Assembly (NCBI GenBank): GCA_002841395.1
Contig: PGZM01000004.1
Span: 1-64,000 of the forward strand
Direction: 5' to 3'
Source: Firmicutes bacterium HGW-Firmicutes-9
Lineage (GTDB): Bacteria; Bacillota; Clostridia; Christensenellales; CAG-138
DNA length: 64,000 nt
Shown: piece after piece, positions 8,446 through 17,397 of the stretch
How the letters are laid out: each line of letters starts with the position of its first letter
Numbering within the stretch: position 1 is the stretch's first letter
The notes under the pieces: model-generated
Told to the model about the DNA's origin: nothing
The model's input: only the letters and a program-made list of their open reading frames with translations
Databases searched by the model: none
Program-made: the position numbers and the translations under genes

Positions 8446-8682
8446 ATGATACAGGTCAATCTGGACGTCATGATGGCAAAGCGCAAGATCAGCCTCAACG
8501 AGCTGGCAAAGCGCATGGATATCTCGTTGGCGAATCTTTCGATTCTCAAGAACAACAAGTGCAGGGCAATCCGCTTCGGAACGCTCAGCAGCCTCTGTGA
8601 AATCCTCGAATGTGAAGTAGGCGATATTCTCGTTTATGTGAAAGGGGAGGACCCAAATGGAACAGAACCCGATCTCGGCTGA
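8446..8682 (+). CDS. YozG-like XRE-family regulator
   Basis: A 78-residue helix-turn-helix protein: MMAKRKISLNELAKRMDISL, then NLSILKNNKCRAIRF and LSSLCEILECEVGDIL. This is the classic partner of DUF2975 proteins. It begins 12 bases after the DUF2975 stop codon and its last 26 bases overlap the start of the next gene, so the three genes are translationally linked. Confidence 0.9.
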   Translation: MIQVNLDVMMAKRKISLNELAKRMDISLANLSILKNNKCRAIRFGTLSSLCEILECEVGDILVYVKGEDPNGTEPDLG

Positions 8683-9925
8683 AGTACAGCCGTCAGCAAA
8701 GTCAAACGCAATGGCGAAGCCGCAGCTGTGGCTTCTGGGCGGCGCGATCTTGATCGGCATCATGATGGAGCTCTGGCTGGAGAAGGACTATTACGCGCTC
8801 TATTCGGCCTTCTGGTTCGTGACGCTCATCGTATTCGTGGCGTTCAACTTCAAGCGCGTCGTCGCGAATAAAACGGTACTCGCGCTGATCGTGCCGACGC
8901 TGGTGCTCATCGGCGTGCTGATGTTCGACTATATGAACTTCGAGCTGCTGCCGTTTACGATGCTGCTCATCCCCGCGCTATTGATCACCATCGGCGTGTT
9001 CACCACGCAGGAGATCACCTACAAGCGGGAAGGCAAGGCGGTTTTAGGCGTGCTTCTTGCGATGTTTACCAAGACGTTTACCGCAATCAACTTCTACTTC
9101 CGCGCGATCGGGCAGGTGCTCAACCGCAAGAACAGTTCTTCAGCGCGGCATGGCTGGATCGGTTTTTTCATCGGTCTGCCGCTGCTGGTGATCGTAGTGG
9201 CGCTGCTTGCGAGCGCGGACGCCGGCATGGCGAAGCTGGTCAGCAGAATATTCGAGGATTATGAAAACTGGGACTTGGTTTTGATCATCTTCCAGTGGAT
9301 CGGGCGAATCATCGTCGTCGTCTCCTCCAGCATGCTGTTCTACTCGCTGTTCTACAACCTCACCTGGGGGAAACCGGATGGGGATCTGATGCCCGTGCGC
9401 CAGAACTGGAAGCTGGCAGGTCCCGGCGTGGTGATTCTCATGCTGCTTGCGGCGTATGCGCTGTTTACGTATGTGCAGTTTACCTATCTATTCGGCGGTA
9501 CATTGCCGGTAGAACTGACCTACAGCAAGTATGCGCGGGATGGCTTTAGCCAGTTTGTTGCGGTGACGCTGATCAACTTTACGATTCTCGGCGTCAGTCT
9601 TGTCAAGAGTGAGCCGGGCCGTGCGATCAAGACGATGCAATCGCTCTTGATTGCCGCAAGCCTGATTGTTCTTGCATCCGCTAGTTGGCGTATGCTGCTC
9701 TATATCGACGCATACGGTCTCACCATCCGCCGCATTCTACCGCTTTGGTTTATGACGTACTTCATCTTCCTTGCGGCGGTCGGTGCAGTTCGCGTCTTCC
9801 GCGAAAAAGTGCCGTTTTTACGCATCGGCGCGTTCGCATTCGCATATTGGTACGCGATCTTCATTTGCATCGACTGGAACACAGTGATGCACACGTTTAA
9901 CCAAACCTACGGATTCGGGGGATAA
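8657..9925 (+). CDS. DUF4153/DUF4173-like polytopic membrane protein
   Basis: A 422-residue protein with roughly ten membrane segments and a short hydrophilic N-terminus. The arrangement, with a central GWIGFFIGLPLLVIVVALLA and a C-terminal RILPLWFMTYFIFLAAVGAV, resembles the DUF4153/DUF4173 membrane proteins, which often sit beside XRE regulators in Bacillota. It overlaps the XRE gene by 26 bases in another frame; GGGGAGG lies in the upstream gene and provides its ribosome binding site. Function unknown; probably a membrane partner in the same regulated set. Confidence 0.8.
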   Translation: MEQNPISAEVQPSAKSNAMAKPQLWLLGGAILIGIMMELWLEKDYYALYSAFWFVTLIVFVAFNFKRVVANKTVLALIVPTLVLIGVLMFDYMNFELLPFTMLLIPALLITIGVFTTQEITYKREGKAVLGVLLAMFTKTFTAINFYFRAIGQVLNRKNSSSARHGWIGFFIGLPLLVIVVALLASADAGMAKLVSRIFEDYENWDLVLIIFQWIGRIIVVVSSSMLFYSLFYNLTWGKPDGDLMPVRQNWKLAGPGVVILMLLAAYALFTYVQFTYLFGGTLPVELTYSKYARDGFSQFVAVTLINFTILGVSLVKSEPGRAIKTMQSLLIAASLIVLASASWRMLLYIDAYGLTIRRILPLWFMTYFIFLAAVGAVRVFREKVPFLRIGAFAFAYWYAIFICIDWNTVMHTFNQTYGFGG

Positions 9926-9958
9926 GAAAGTTATTCTCTTCTCGAGAGAAAAGTAGTA

Positions 9959-9994
9959 AAAGAGCTTCTCGTACGAACGGGAAGCTCTTTGAAT
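9959..9994. terminator. Bidirectional terminator between converging genes
   Basis: A perfect 10-bp stem AAAGAGCTTC / GAAGCTCTTT (9959-9968 with 9981-9990), followed by GAATTTT on the plus strand and TTTACTAC on the minus strand. A degenerate copy of the AT-rich palindromic repeat precedes it at 9930-9957. Confidence 0.75.
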
Positions 9995-10014
9995 TTTGTG
10001 TGTTCTGTGCTGTT

Positions 10015-10842
10015 TTAAGTTAGAGAAGATTGAATTTCCAAAGCCTTCGCGTACGCTTCCTTCTTTGGCACACCGCAGGCGGTGGCAGCTTCCGCGGCTG
10101 CGTCGCGGACGGAGAGGCCGGAGGAGAGGAGGCTTCGAAGAAGTGTCTCTAAATCGGGCGCGTCGTTTTCCTGCACGGTTGCGCGACAATGGATGCAGAG
10201 CACACATTCCCCGCGGGGCGCGGTCTCGGCGTATCGTGCGGCAAGCTCGCTGAGCGATCCGCGGACGACTTCTTCGTGCAGCTTGGTCAGCTCCCGCAGC
10301 AGCGCCGCGTCGAGATCGCCCAGGCCATCCAGCAGCGCGGTTACCGTCGCGTGGACGCGGTTCGGGCTCTCGTAAAAAATCACGGTATGGTCAAGGCGTT
10401 TGAGCTGCTCAATCAGCGGCTTTTGCGCCTTCTTTTCGCGCGGGAAAAAGCCGAAAAACGTAAATGGCATTGCGGGCAGTCCGCTCATCACCGCAGCCAT
10501 CAATACGGCGGACGCACCGGGCAGCACGCTATAGGGAAGATTGTGCTCGATGCAAGCTGCGATCAGCGCCTCGCCGGGATCGGAGACGCCCGGCATACCC
10601 GCGTCGGAGACGTAGACAATCGTTTCACCCGCCTGCAGCCGGGCGACCACTTCCTGCGCGCGCTGGCGTTCGTTTTCGCGATAGCAACTCACGAGCGGTT
10701 TCTTGATGCCTATGTGGTTGAGAAGTGTAAGCGTTCTGCGCGTGTCCTCGCAATAGACGGCGTCGCAGTTCGTTAGCGCCTCGCGCACGCGCGGGGTGAG
10801 ATCGCCTAAATTCCCGATTGGGGTCGCACACAATAACAGCAT
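10015..10842 (-). CDS. rsmI: 16S rRNA 2'-O-methyltransferase RsmI
   Basis: RsmI methylates the ribose of C1402 of 16S rRNA using S-adenosylmethionine. The 275-residue product has the family signatures LLLCATPIGNLGDLTPR at its start, CEDTRRT, VYVSDAGMPGVSDPG (the SAM site) and LPGASAVLMAAVMSGLP. The start at 10842 is chosen because the family begins at this residue; a longer frame to 10911 would run into the upstream gene. It starts five bases after the stop of the helicase-loader gene, so the two are co-transcribed. A C-terminal helical tail ending KALEIQSSLT is normal for the family. Confidence 0.95.
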   Translation of the reverse strand: MLLLCATPIGNLGDLTPRVREALTNCDAVYCEDTRRTLTLLNHIGIKKPLVSCYRENERQRAQEVVARLQAGETIVYVSDAGMPGVSDPGEALIAACIEHNLPYSVLPGASAVLMAAVMSGLPAMPFTFFGFFPREKKAQKPLIEQLKRLDHTVIFYESPNRVHATVTALLDGLGDLDAALLRELTKLHEEVVRGSLSELAARYAETAPRGECVLCIHCRATVQENDAPDLETLLRSLLSSGLSVRDAAAEAATACGVPKKEAYAKALEIQSSLT

Positions 10843-10847
10843 AGGCG

Positions 10848-11759
10848 TTACTTCACCGTCCGCAGGTTTTCGCCCGTGAGGTGCAAAACCAGCGTGGTGT
10901 TTTTGTCGCAAAGTCTGCTCATGAAGCGGTCGTCATAGCGCGTTTGAAGCTGCGAAAGCGTCAGGTTTGTGCTGCAAACCGTGGCAAGTCCCGCAAGCGT
11001 GCGCTCGTTGATGACCGCAAACAGCCACTCAAAAGAAACGTTGGGAATCACCGGCTCGCTGCCGAGATCGTCCAGAACCAGCAGCGGCACGGTCTGGTAC
11101 CGCGCAGCCTTTTGCGTTTGCTCGCGGATATCAGAAAGTACGGTCTGAATGAACGCATAGGCGGTGACCCGCTCTGCATCGATCCCGCGGGAGAGTGCGT
11201 CGTAGGCAATCGCGTTTCCAAGGAAGGATTTGCCGAGCCCCGGCATGCCAAAGAGCAGGATGCTGGGTTTCTCGGGCGTAGGCAATGTTGCCGCAAACTG
11301 CTCACAAAGAATCTTTGCGTTGACCGTGCGCTTTTTCTGCTCGGCTGTGGGGAAGAAATCGACCGAGAAGTTTGCGAACGTTTCCCGCGCGTTGATTCCG
11401 TCCGAACCGCGCAATGATTCCCGCTTTAAGAGGCGGCAGGAGCAGGGCTTATTCGTCGTTCCAATATAGCCGGTGTCGTTGCACTGCTTGCAGCGAACCC
11501 GCAGCTCAAGCGCATCTTCCGGCATGCCGATGGATGCAAGCAGCTGCTTTTCTTCCGCGAAGATTTCAGAAAGCCGTGCTTTACTTGCCTCGGAGGAAAT
11601 TCTTCTTGCGCCGAGATCGATGAACAGCTGTGCGCGCTCTTCGTCCAGCGCACGCAGACGCGGCGCGCGGGCGTACGCCTCGCGGACGCGGGATTCCCGC
11701 GCCTCGCGTTCTTCCGCGCGGATACGCGCGTATAGATTGTCGAGCTGGTCGTTGATCAT
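10848..11759 (-). CDS. DnaC/DnaI-like replicative helicase loader
   Basis: An AAA+ ATPase that loads the replicative helicase at forks or origins. The 303-residue protein has an N-terminal helical domain (about 1-80), a zinc-binding knuckle (Cys90, Cys93, Cys106, Cys108), Walker A GMPGLGKS (171-178), Walker B LLVLDD (226-231) and a sensor region with CSTNL. This is the layout of DnaI/DnaC proteins of Clostridia. The DnaD-like gene lies directly upstream on the same strand, together making the primosome pair typical of Firmicutes. Whether it works more like DnaI or phage-type DnaC is not clear from sequence. Confidence 0.92.
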   Translation of the reverse strand: MINDQLDNLYARIRAEEREARESRVREAYARAPRLRALDEERAQLFIDLGARRISSEASKARLSEIFAEEKQLLASIGMPEDALELRVRCKQCNDTGYIGTTNKPCSCRLLKRESLRGSDGINARETFANFSVDFFPTAEQKKRTVNAKILCEQFAATLPTPEKPSILLFGMPGLGKSFLGNAIAYDALSRGIDAERVTAYAFIQTVLSDIREQTQKAARYQTVPLLVLDDLGSEPVIPNVSFEWLFAVINERTLAGLATVCSTNLTLSQLQTRYDDRFMSRLCDKNTTLVLHLTGENLRTVK

Positions 11760-11798
11760 GTTTGCGCCGTTTTCCTCATTGGTTGTCCGGTTTGAAAG

Positions 11799-12980
11799 TT
11801 ATTCGATATCCTGATCGAGATCGACCAGCAGATGTTGCAGCTGTTCGTCGGTCAGATTATTCTGCGGCGTTCTGGGCGATTGCGGCTTGCTTGAGAACCC
11901 TTGCGGCCGTGCCTGCATCCTTGCGCGGGCGGCTTCGATGGTGGTGATGCCCGCGTCGTGCCAGTCGTTCCAGAGTTTTTTCATCATGCCAAAGGGCTCA
12001 TTTGCGCCCTTGCACTGCTCCGCGCCGAAGAGCAGCAGCTCCCGCGGCATGGCGTAGTCTTTTAAGTACATGCTGATCTGCGCGCGCTGTGTGCGCGTCG
12101 CGGGTTCCAGCTTGCCTGCGCGCTCGAAAACAAGCCGCGCAAACGCCTGCTCTTCCGCGGTCTTTGCGTCCGCGCGCTCGATCTCCGGCTGGCTCGTCTG
12201 TCCTTCTTTGCGGAGGTTGTCCAGCAGCTCGTCGAGATAGACAAAGTTGGGCGTGCCGGAAACAGCGAGCTTCGGAAGCGCCGCGAGGATTGCATCCGGT
12301 GTGAAGCGCCATTCCGTGATCCACTTGTCGTAAAACGCGGTCTCGGCCTTCGTCGGTTTGCGCTGTTTGTTCCACTGGCGGAGAATTTCGCTCGCGCCGT
12401 GTTTCTTGAGCTCATATTTCGCGAGATAGGCGCGCGCGGCATCCCGCGTCCAAATGCCCGCCTCGGACCACGACCGCGCGACCGCGTCGATGTAGTTGAC
12501 GGAGACGCGTCTGCCTTTTTGATCCATACAGTGGGATACGAGCTCCAGCACGGCGCCTTCGTCGAGTCCGTAAACTTCGATCCAATCGTAAACGTGCTTC
12601 AACTCGCGAAAATCAAACTGCCTTGGCGCAATCAGCGAACCCAATGCTGCGACAAGGTTTGCGTATTTGCCGGGCACCACGCCGCCTGCTTCGCTCGGCT
12701 CGATATCGAGATACTCCACGATCAGCGGGGCTTCGCCGCGAATGCGAACCAGTCCCTGCTGCTGCCAGTAGACATAGGCTTCCGTCACCGCGGCGTCGGA
12801 AAGACCCAGCGCGTCGCCAAGCGACGTTTCCGCGCCTGCGCCGGCGTAGCAGAGCATCAGGCCGTAGAGATACACACGCACGCAAAGTTCGCTTGCGTGC
12901 GGCAGATAATCCAGGATAAAACGGTTGTCCACGGGCGTGAAATTCCGGCGCGCCGTGTCGAGAGAAAAGCGAACGATCAT
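11799..12980 (-). CDS. DnaD-domain replication initiation protein
   Basis: A 393-residue protein with an N-terminal winged-helix-like part (residues 20-110, with LSDAAVTEAYVYWQQQGLVR) and two helical DnaB_2/DnaD-type domains (about 115-210 and 215-300), each with a YDWIEVYGL- or FYDKWITEW-like segment. The C-terminal tail is rich in Pro, Ser and Gln and then acidic. In Bacillus, DnaD and DnaB recruit the helicase loader DnaI; here the helicase loader is encoded 39 bases downstream. The ribosome binding site GGAAAG is weak and distant. Confidence 0.88.
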   Translation of the reverse strand: MIVRFSLDTARRNFTPVDNRFILDYLPHASELCVRVYLYGLMLCYAGAGAETSLGDALGLSDAAVTEAYVYWQQQGLVRIRGEAPLIVEYLDIEPSEAGGVVPGKYANLVAALGSLIAPRQFDFRELKHVYDWIEVYGLDEGAVLELVSHCMDQKGRRVSVNYIDAVARSWSEAGIWTRDAARAYLAKYELKKHGASEILRQWNKQRKPTKAETAFYDKWITEWRFTPDAILAALPKLAVSGTPNFVYLDELLDNLRKEGQTSQPEIERADAKTAEEQAFARLVFERAGKLEPATRTQRAQISMYLKDYAMPRELLLFGAEQCKGANEPFGMMKKLWNDWHDAGITTIEAARARMQARPQGFSSKPQSPRTPQNNLTDEQLQHLLVDLDQDIE

Positions 12981-13019
12981 GTTTCTTGGGGTCTTTCCGG
13001 CGCAACCTGCGCCAATCGA

Positions 13020-13640
13020 TTATGCAAAATTGTGTGCCAGATCAACAAGCAGCTGACCAAACCATGTGTAACCAAGATCGACAGCCGGCAGATAGCCAAG
13101 GCTCATCAGCATGCCCGCGAGAATCCAAAGCAGGAACAGATCGACCAGAACGAGTATCGCCTTCCAAACGGGAGAAACCTTTGCGCTCACGTTGGGCTTT
13201 CTTTTGGAACGGAGATACAGCCCCTTGCGCGGGCGGCGGAAGGAACGCTCCCGCTCCAGCGAAGGCAGGCTTGGCAGCGACGCTTCCTGATCGGCAAAGG
13301 CGCCGCGCGCGGAAAAGAACTCCGGTGCGACGTCCGCCAGCTCGACGGCGGATGCGATTCGATCGGCCAGATCGCCCTCACCGCTGACGAGCTTGAGCAG
13401 ATTGATCTCCTGCTCGGTCAGCTCGCGAATGCGAACGGGGATGTCGAAATCATCCGTCTGCGTCAAAATCTCTTCGTACAGCGTTAAAAACGCTTGCTTG
13501 ACGGCGCTTTTTGCGAGGGCTTCGGAGGACAACGCTTTTTTTGCCGCGGCATACGCGCCGGGGCCGTACTCGTGATATACCGCGAGGAACGCCTCACGGT
13601 CGCCGAAATGAATGCGGTTCTGCAGGTCATTCGTGATCAT
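13020..13640 (-). CDS. Sigma-70 region 2-like protein with C-terminal membrane segment
   Basis: A 206-residue protein. Residues 12-60 (FGDREAFLAVYHEYGPGAYA and following) look like region 2 of ECF-type sigma factors, but no region 4 is visible. The middle is charged and basic (RSFRRPRKGLYLRSKRK), and residues about 160-182 form one hydrophobic segment (AILVLVDLFLLWILAGMLM), placing the protein in the membrane. It heads the leftward operon with the DnaD-like and helicase-loader genes. It may be an anti-sigma-like or membrane-tethered regulator, or simply a derived sigma-like protein; function is not known. GAGAGGA precedes the ATG. Confidence 0.72.
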   Translation of the reverse strand: MITNDLQNRIHFGDREAFLAVYHEYGPGAYAAAKKALSSEALAKSAVKQAFLTLYEEILTQTDDFDIPVRIRELTEQEINLLKLVSGEGDLADRIASAVELADVAPEFFSARGAFADQEASLPSLPSLERERSFRRPRKGLYLRSKRKPNVSAKVSPVWKAILVLVDLFLLWILAGMLMSLGYLPAVDLGYTWFGQLLVDLAHNFA

Positions 13641-14166
13641 GGTCCCCGTCCTCTCGTTAGCGCTCCTGTGAAATGTTAGCCGCGTCGAACATGACCTTTA
13701 TTTTATCATGATGCGAGGGAAAAGAAAATACAAGCCCTGTAAAACATCGCACAAGGTGATTTTTACAACCGTTCTGTGACTTTAGCATTTGACAGGTCGG
13801 GGCTTTCGTTGATATGGTAGTAATAACTTATATTGATAATATTTTACCTGTAATGGTATTGCCCGAATATATCGTCTGCGCAGCCGCAAAAGCGCAGAAA
13901 CCATTCACTGGCAAAATGCTAGCGCGTAGGCGGCGCAGTCAATCGACAATCAGTTGCGACGTTGTTGAATAACAGCGCGTATGATGAAAAGTAGTATATC
14001 GTAACAGATTTTGCTCGCTTCGCCGCGCAAACAATGCGGAAACAAGTATGCGGAGGAGAACGGCAGCAGAAAAGCGTAGTAAGTACATCGCTTGTAACGA
14101 TAGCAGCGAAAATCATGAATAACTGTTCCACGGCAACAGAGAGGGAATGTTTCAGGAGGGCTCGAT
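13641..14166. other. Divergent intergenic region with candidate promoter
   Basis: No gene is seen. TTGACA (13789-13794) and TATGGT (13813-13818) with an 18-base spacer form a possible rightward promoter for the fatty acid kinase gene, which would then have a leader of about 340 bases. An inverted repeat TGTAAAA / TTTTACA with a small bulge spans about 13738-13767. The leader is otherwise unremarkable. Confidence 0.4.
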
Positions 14167-15960
14167 ATGGATTATCAACTCGATATACAACAAGCAAACG
14201 GCCTTGATCTGCTCAACTGGTTTTCATCAGGCGCGCAGGAAGTAGCCGCACATAAAAAATATCTCAACGACATTAACGTGTTTCCTGTTGCGGACGGGGA
14301 CACGGGCACAAACCTTGCCACCACGCTGCGCGCGATGGTCGAAAAACCTGCCCGCGCCCGCTCGTTTGCGTACATGCTGCAGGAGATCTCCAAATCCGGC
14401 CTGGAAAGTGCGCGCGGCAACTCCGGCATAATATTTGCCTCGTTTATCAACGGCATCGCGCAGGAGTGTCCCGTTGTCGAAGAGGTTGACGTGCGGGAGT
14501 TTTCCACCATCGCAAATCGCGCGGTCAAGCATCTATACGAAGCGGTGGATCATCCCGTGGAAGGCACGCTGATGAGCATCATCCGTGACTGGGCGATGTT
14601 CCTCGAGACAAACAAAGACCGCTTCACCGGCTTTCGCGAACTGTTCTCCAACGCGTACCTGAGCGCAATTACGTCCCTGGAGCGAACGAAGGAACAGCTG
14701 CAGGTGCTCAAGAAGCACAATGTCGTGGATTCCGGCGCGGCTGGCTTTGTGCGCTTTTTACAGGGCATCAACCTGGCGTTCTCCCGCGTGCGCGCTGTAG
14801 AGCCTGAGGAAGACTTGACCAATATTCCCGTCATCACGGAGGACGAGCATACCGAATTTCGCTTCTGTACCGAGGCGCTCATGGATACCTCGGCACATGG
14901 CGCAATCGACCTCGACGCGCTCAAGCATGAGCTTGGCCGGTTGGGGGATTCGCTGATCGTCAACAACCGCGACGGCAGGCTGAAGGTGCATCTGCACACG
15001 AATAATCCAGAGTATCTCATGGAGAAACTCGCGCCGCTGGGTGCGTTCATCGAGCAAAAGGCGGACGACATGGCGCTGCAAAACCATCTGCGTGCCTTGC
15101 CGCGCGGCGGAATCGGGCTGATGACGGACTCCATCGCGGACATCCCCGATGACTATAAGCTTTCGCACGCGATTGCGACACTCCCGTTGGGTGTGATGAT
15201 CGACGGCAGCGCGTACCTCGATAAATCGACCATTCAACTGGAACAGCTTTTCACGCGTATGGGACAAAAGGAAGGATACCCCACCAGCTCCCAGCCGGAG
15301 CCGGGGCGGATTTCCGCGCTGTTGACGCAGCTGATCGATCATTTTGATTCGCTGATCGTGCTTTCTGTTTCGGACCGTCTCAGCGGAACGTATCAGGCGC
15401 TCGTCAAGGCCGCAAGCGTCATCGCACCGGAGAAGAAGATTACGGTGATCGACACGAAGCTCAACTCCGGCGCGCAGGGCTTGCTTGTCCGGGCGGCGGC
15501 GGAGATGGCGACAGAGGGCTTGTCGCACGATGAGATCGTCTCTCGCGTGCGGGCGATGATTCCGCGCACAAAGATCTATGTTTGCCTCAACACACTTTCC
15601 TATGCCGTGCGCGGCGGCCGCGTGCCGGACACCGTCGGCAGAATCGGAAACCGTCTCGGCATGCGCCCGATTATGACGCTCGACAGTGCCGGAAACGGCG
15701 CGGCGTTCGGGGTCGCGTTTTCGCAGGCGGGTTTGACAAAGAAGATTTTCCGCCTTGTAAAGCAAACCTTTGAGAAAAAAGGAATCGCGGACTACAGCAT
15801 CGTACACGGCGGTAATCTTACGCTTGCCAAAGAATATGCCGAGCAGATCAAGCGCATCACGGGGAAAGAACCCGCGTTTATCACAGAGATTTCGTCCGCC
15901 GTCGCGCTGCATGCAGGCCCCGGTACCGTCGCGGTCTGCCTCGTGGAGGGCGCGGCATAA
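14167..15960 (+). CDS. FakA-FakB fusion: DhaL/DAK2 kinase plus DegV fatty acid-binding protein
   Basis: A 597-residue fusion. Residues 1-200 are a DhaL (DAK2) ATP-binding domain with NVFPVADGDTGTNL (37-50) and ARGNSG. Residues about 230-310 match the middle domain of FakA (EFRFCTEALM, LGDSLIVNN, KVHLHTNNPEYL). Residues about 315-597 are a DegV/FakB domain (GIGLMTDSIADIP, YPTSSQPEPGR, LSVSDRLSGTYQ, VRGGRVPDTVG). Known: FakA phosphorylates fatty acids held by separate FakB proteins, feeding phospholipid synthesis. Here kinase and carrier are one chain and the C-terminal FakA domain seems replaced by FakB. The start has CAGGAGG six to eight bases upstream. Membrane-protein genes follow. Confidence 0.9.
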   Translation: MDYQLDIQQANGLDLLNWFSSGAQEVAAHKKYLNDINVFPVADGDTGTNLATTLRAMVEKPARARSFAYMLQEISKSGLESARGNSGIIFASFINGIAQECPVVEEVDVREFSTIANRAVKHLYEAVDHPVEGTLMSIIRDWAMFLETNKDRFTGFRELFSNAYLSAITSLERTKEQLQVLKKHNVVDSGAAGFVRFLQGINLAFSRVRAVEPEEDLTNIPVITEDEHTEFRFCTEALMDTSAHGAIDLDALKHELGRLGDSLIVNNRDGRLKVHLHTNNPEYLMEKLAPLGAFIEQKADDMALQNHLRALPRGGIGLMTDSIADIPDDYKLSHAIATLPLGVMIDGSAYLDKSTIQLEQLFTRMGQKEGYPTSSQPEPGRISALLTQLIDHFDSLIVLSVSDRLSGTYQALVKAASVIAPEKKITVIDTKLNSGAQGLLVRAAAEMATEGLSHDEIVSRVRAMIPRTKIYVCLNTLSYAVRGGRVPDTVGRIGNRLGMRPIMTLDSAGNGAAFGVAFSQAGLTKKIFRLVKQTFEKKGIADYSIVHGGNLTLAKEYAEQIKRITGKEPAFITEISSAVALHAGPGTVAVCLVEGAA

Positions 15961-16048
15961 TCGATTGGGAAACCAGTTGCGTATAACAAAACAGAAACGA
16001 CCAATAATAATTAAGATAATAACCAAGATTTAGAAAGGAGAGCGCCAC

Positions 16049-16807
16049 ATGACAACGGCTGCAATCGTCATTTTTCTCTACTTCTTTACGCTCTTTGTCG
16101 TCGGTACGCTGCTGAAAAACAACAGCATCGTAGACATCGGCTGGGGCATCGGATTCGTCATCCTCGCATGGATTCTGTTTTTCCTGCGCTTGCCGGTGCA
16201 GCTGGTGCGCACAAGCATCACGCTGCTCGTCTCGCTCTGGGGAATTCGCCTCTTTTACCACATCCTCAAACGCAACCACGGAAAGCCGGAAGACTTCCGC
16301 TATGTGGCGTTCCGCAAAGCCTGGGGCAAGTGGGTTATTCCTCGCGCGTTTTTGCAGGTATACATGCTGCAGGGCGCGCTGATGTTTCTCATCGCGCTGC
16401 CGTTCATCCTACTGGAAGGCGCGGCAAAACCCGTCAACGTGGTGCTCTACGTTATAGGACTTGCGGTTTTCGCGACCGGATTCTTGTTTGAATCCATCGG
16501 GGATGCGCAGCTCAAGGCGTTTTTGCGCGATCCGGAGAACCGCGGTAAGATCATGTCCACCGGACTTTGGCGATACACGCGCCATCCGAACTATTTCGGC
16601 GAGGCGACGCTTTGGTGGGGGATCTTTCTCATCGCGCTCAGCGGCGGAGTAACGCCGTTTGCGGTGGTCGGACCCGTTACCATCACGCTGCTGCTGTTGT
16701 TCGTTTCCGGCGTGCCGCTGTTAGAAAAGAGCATGAAGGACAAGCCGGGCTATGCGGAGTATGCGGCAAAAACGAGCATCTTCGTTCCGTGGGTTCCTAA
16801 GAAATAA
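16049..16807 (+). CDS. DUF1295 (steroid 5-alpha-reductase-like) membrane protein
   Basis: A 252-residue polytopic membrane protein of the DUF1295 family. It has the conserved [10 protein letters not shown] near the N-terminus and the C-terminal block [21 protein letters not shown], which in related reductases and isoprenylcysteine methyltransferases forms the cofactor site. The activity of bacterial DUF1295 proteins is mostly unassigned, though they often sit near cyclopropane fatty acid or lipid genes. Here the DUF2177 gene follows and a fatty acid kinase precedes, consistent with lipid modification (inference). AAAGGAGAG precedes the ATG. Confidence 0.9.
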   Translation: MTTAAIVIFLYFFTLFVVGTLLKNNSIVDIGWGIGFVILAWILFFLRLPVQLVRTSITLLVSLWGIRLFYHILKRNHGKPEDFRYVAFRKAWGKWVIPRAFLQVYMLQGALMFLIALPFILLEGAAKPVNVVLYVIGLAVFATGFLFESIGDAQLKAFLRDPENRGKIMSTGLWRYTRHPNYFGEATLWWGIFLIALSGGVTPFAVVGPVTITLLLLFVSGVPLLEKSMKDKPGYAEYAAKTSIFVPWVPKK

Positions 16808-16846
16808 CAATATAAGAAATAGCAATATAAAAAATAACGATAATTG
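16802..16846. repeat. Three tandem 15-bp AT-rich repeats
   Basis: Three adjacent 15-base units of the form AAATARCAATATAAR (16802-16816, 16817-16831, 16832-16846; the last diverged) span the stop codon of the DUF1295 gene and the gap before the DUF2177 gene. May be a slipped-strand duplication or a site that sets translation of the next gene. Confidence 0.7.
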
Positions 16847-16872
16847 ACAAAACTAGAAAAGGAGCGACGCAT

Positions 16873-17289
16873 ATGAACCTCTCGTTGACCTGGGCGGACG
16901 CGCGAAACTACGTCATCGCACTTGTGATCTTTCTTGCAATCGACATGGTCTGGCTAACCGTGATCGCAAAGAACCTTTATGCGCAGCATTTGGGCTATCT
17001 TATGGCGCCAAAGGCGAAACTGCTCGCGGCGTTGATTTTCTACCTGCTGTTTGTGTTGGGGTTGCAGTTCTTTGTGCTGAATCCCGCGCTGGCGGCGGGC
17101 AGCTGGAAGATGGCGCTCTTTGCGGGCATGTTCTTCGGGCTTGTCACCTATGCCACATATGACCTGACCAACCTTGCGACGGTGAAGGACTGGCCGGTGT
17201 TGATCACCGCGCTCGACCTCATCTGGGGCAGCTTTGTCAGCGGCATGACCGCGTTTCTCAGCTTCCTCGTCATCCGCAGATTCTTCTGA
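16873..17289 (+). CDS. DUF2177 family membrane protein
   Basis: A 138-residue protein with four membrane segments. The family features are LAIDMVWLTVIAKNLYAQHLG in segment 1 and GLVTYATYDLTNLATVKDWP between segments 3 and 4. DUF2177 proteins often neighbour DUF1295 proteins, as here, and are thought to be linked to membrane lipid metabolism; no activity is established. AAAAGGAGCG precedes the ATG. Confidence 0.92.
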   Translation: MNLSLTWADARNYVIALVIFLAIDMVWLTVIAKNLYAQHLGYLMAPKAKLLAALIFYLLFVLGLQFFVLNPALAAGSWKMALFAGMFFGLVTYATYDLTNLATVKDWPVLITALDLIWGSFVSGMTAFLSFLVIRRFF

Positions 17290-17343
17290 TCCCGGATTCA
17301 GACATACTGCAACGAATACATAAACACAGGGAACGCTTCAAAA

Positions 17344-17373
17344 AAGAGAGGGGGAACACCCTCTCTTTTGTTT
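17344..17373 (+). terminator. Terminator after the DUF1295/DUF2177 genes
   Basis: A stem of about nine bp, AAGAGAGGG / CCCTCTCTT, is followed by TTGTTT. It lies just before the promoter of the methyltransferase gene. Confidence 0.75.
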
Positions 17374-17381
17374 GCGCATTC

Positions 17382-17397
17382 TGTTATACTTTCTTCT
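17382..17397 (+). promoter_or_regulatory. Extended -10 promoter giving a probably leaderless mRNA
   Basis: TGTTATACT (17382-17390) matches an extended -10 element. The ATG of the next gene begins only eight bases after it, and there is no ribosome binding site. Transcription would start at or within a base or two of the ATG. No good -35 box is seen at the proper distance, as expected for an extended -10 promoter. Confidence 0.6.

Noticed and set aside
12399..13487. Plus-strand frame of 362 codons opposite the DnaD-like and sigma-like genes
   Set aside because: Crosses two well-supported genes on the other strand and has no start signal.
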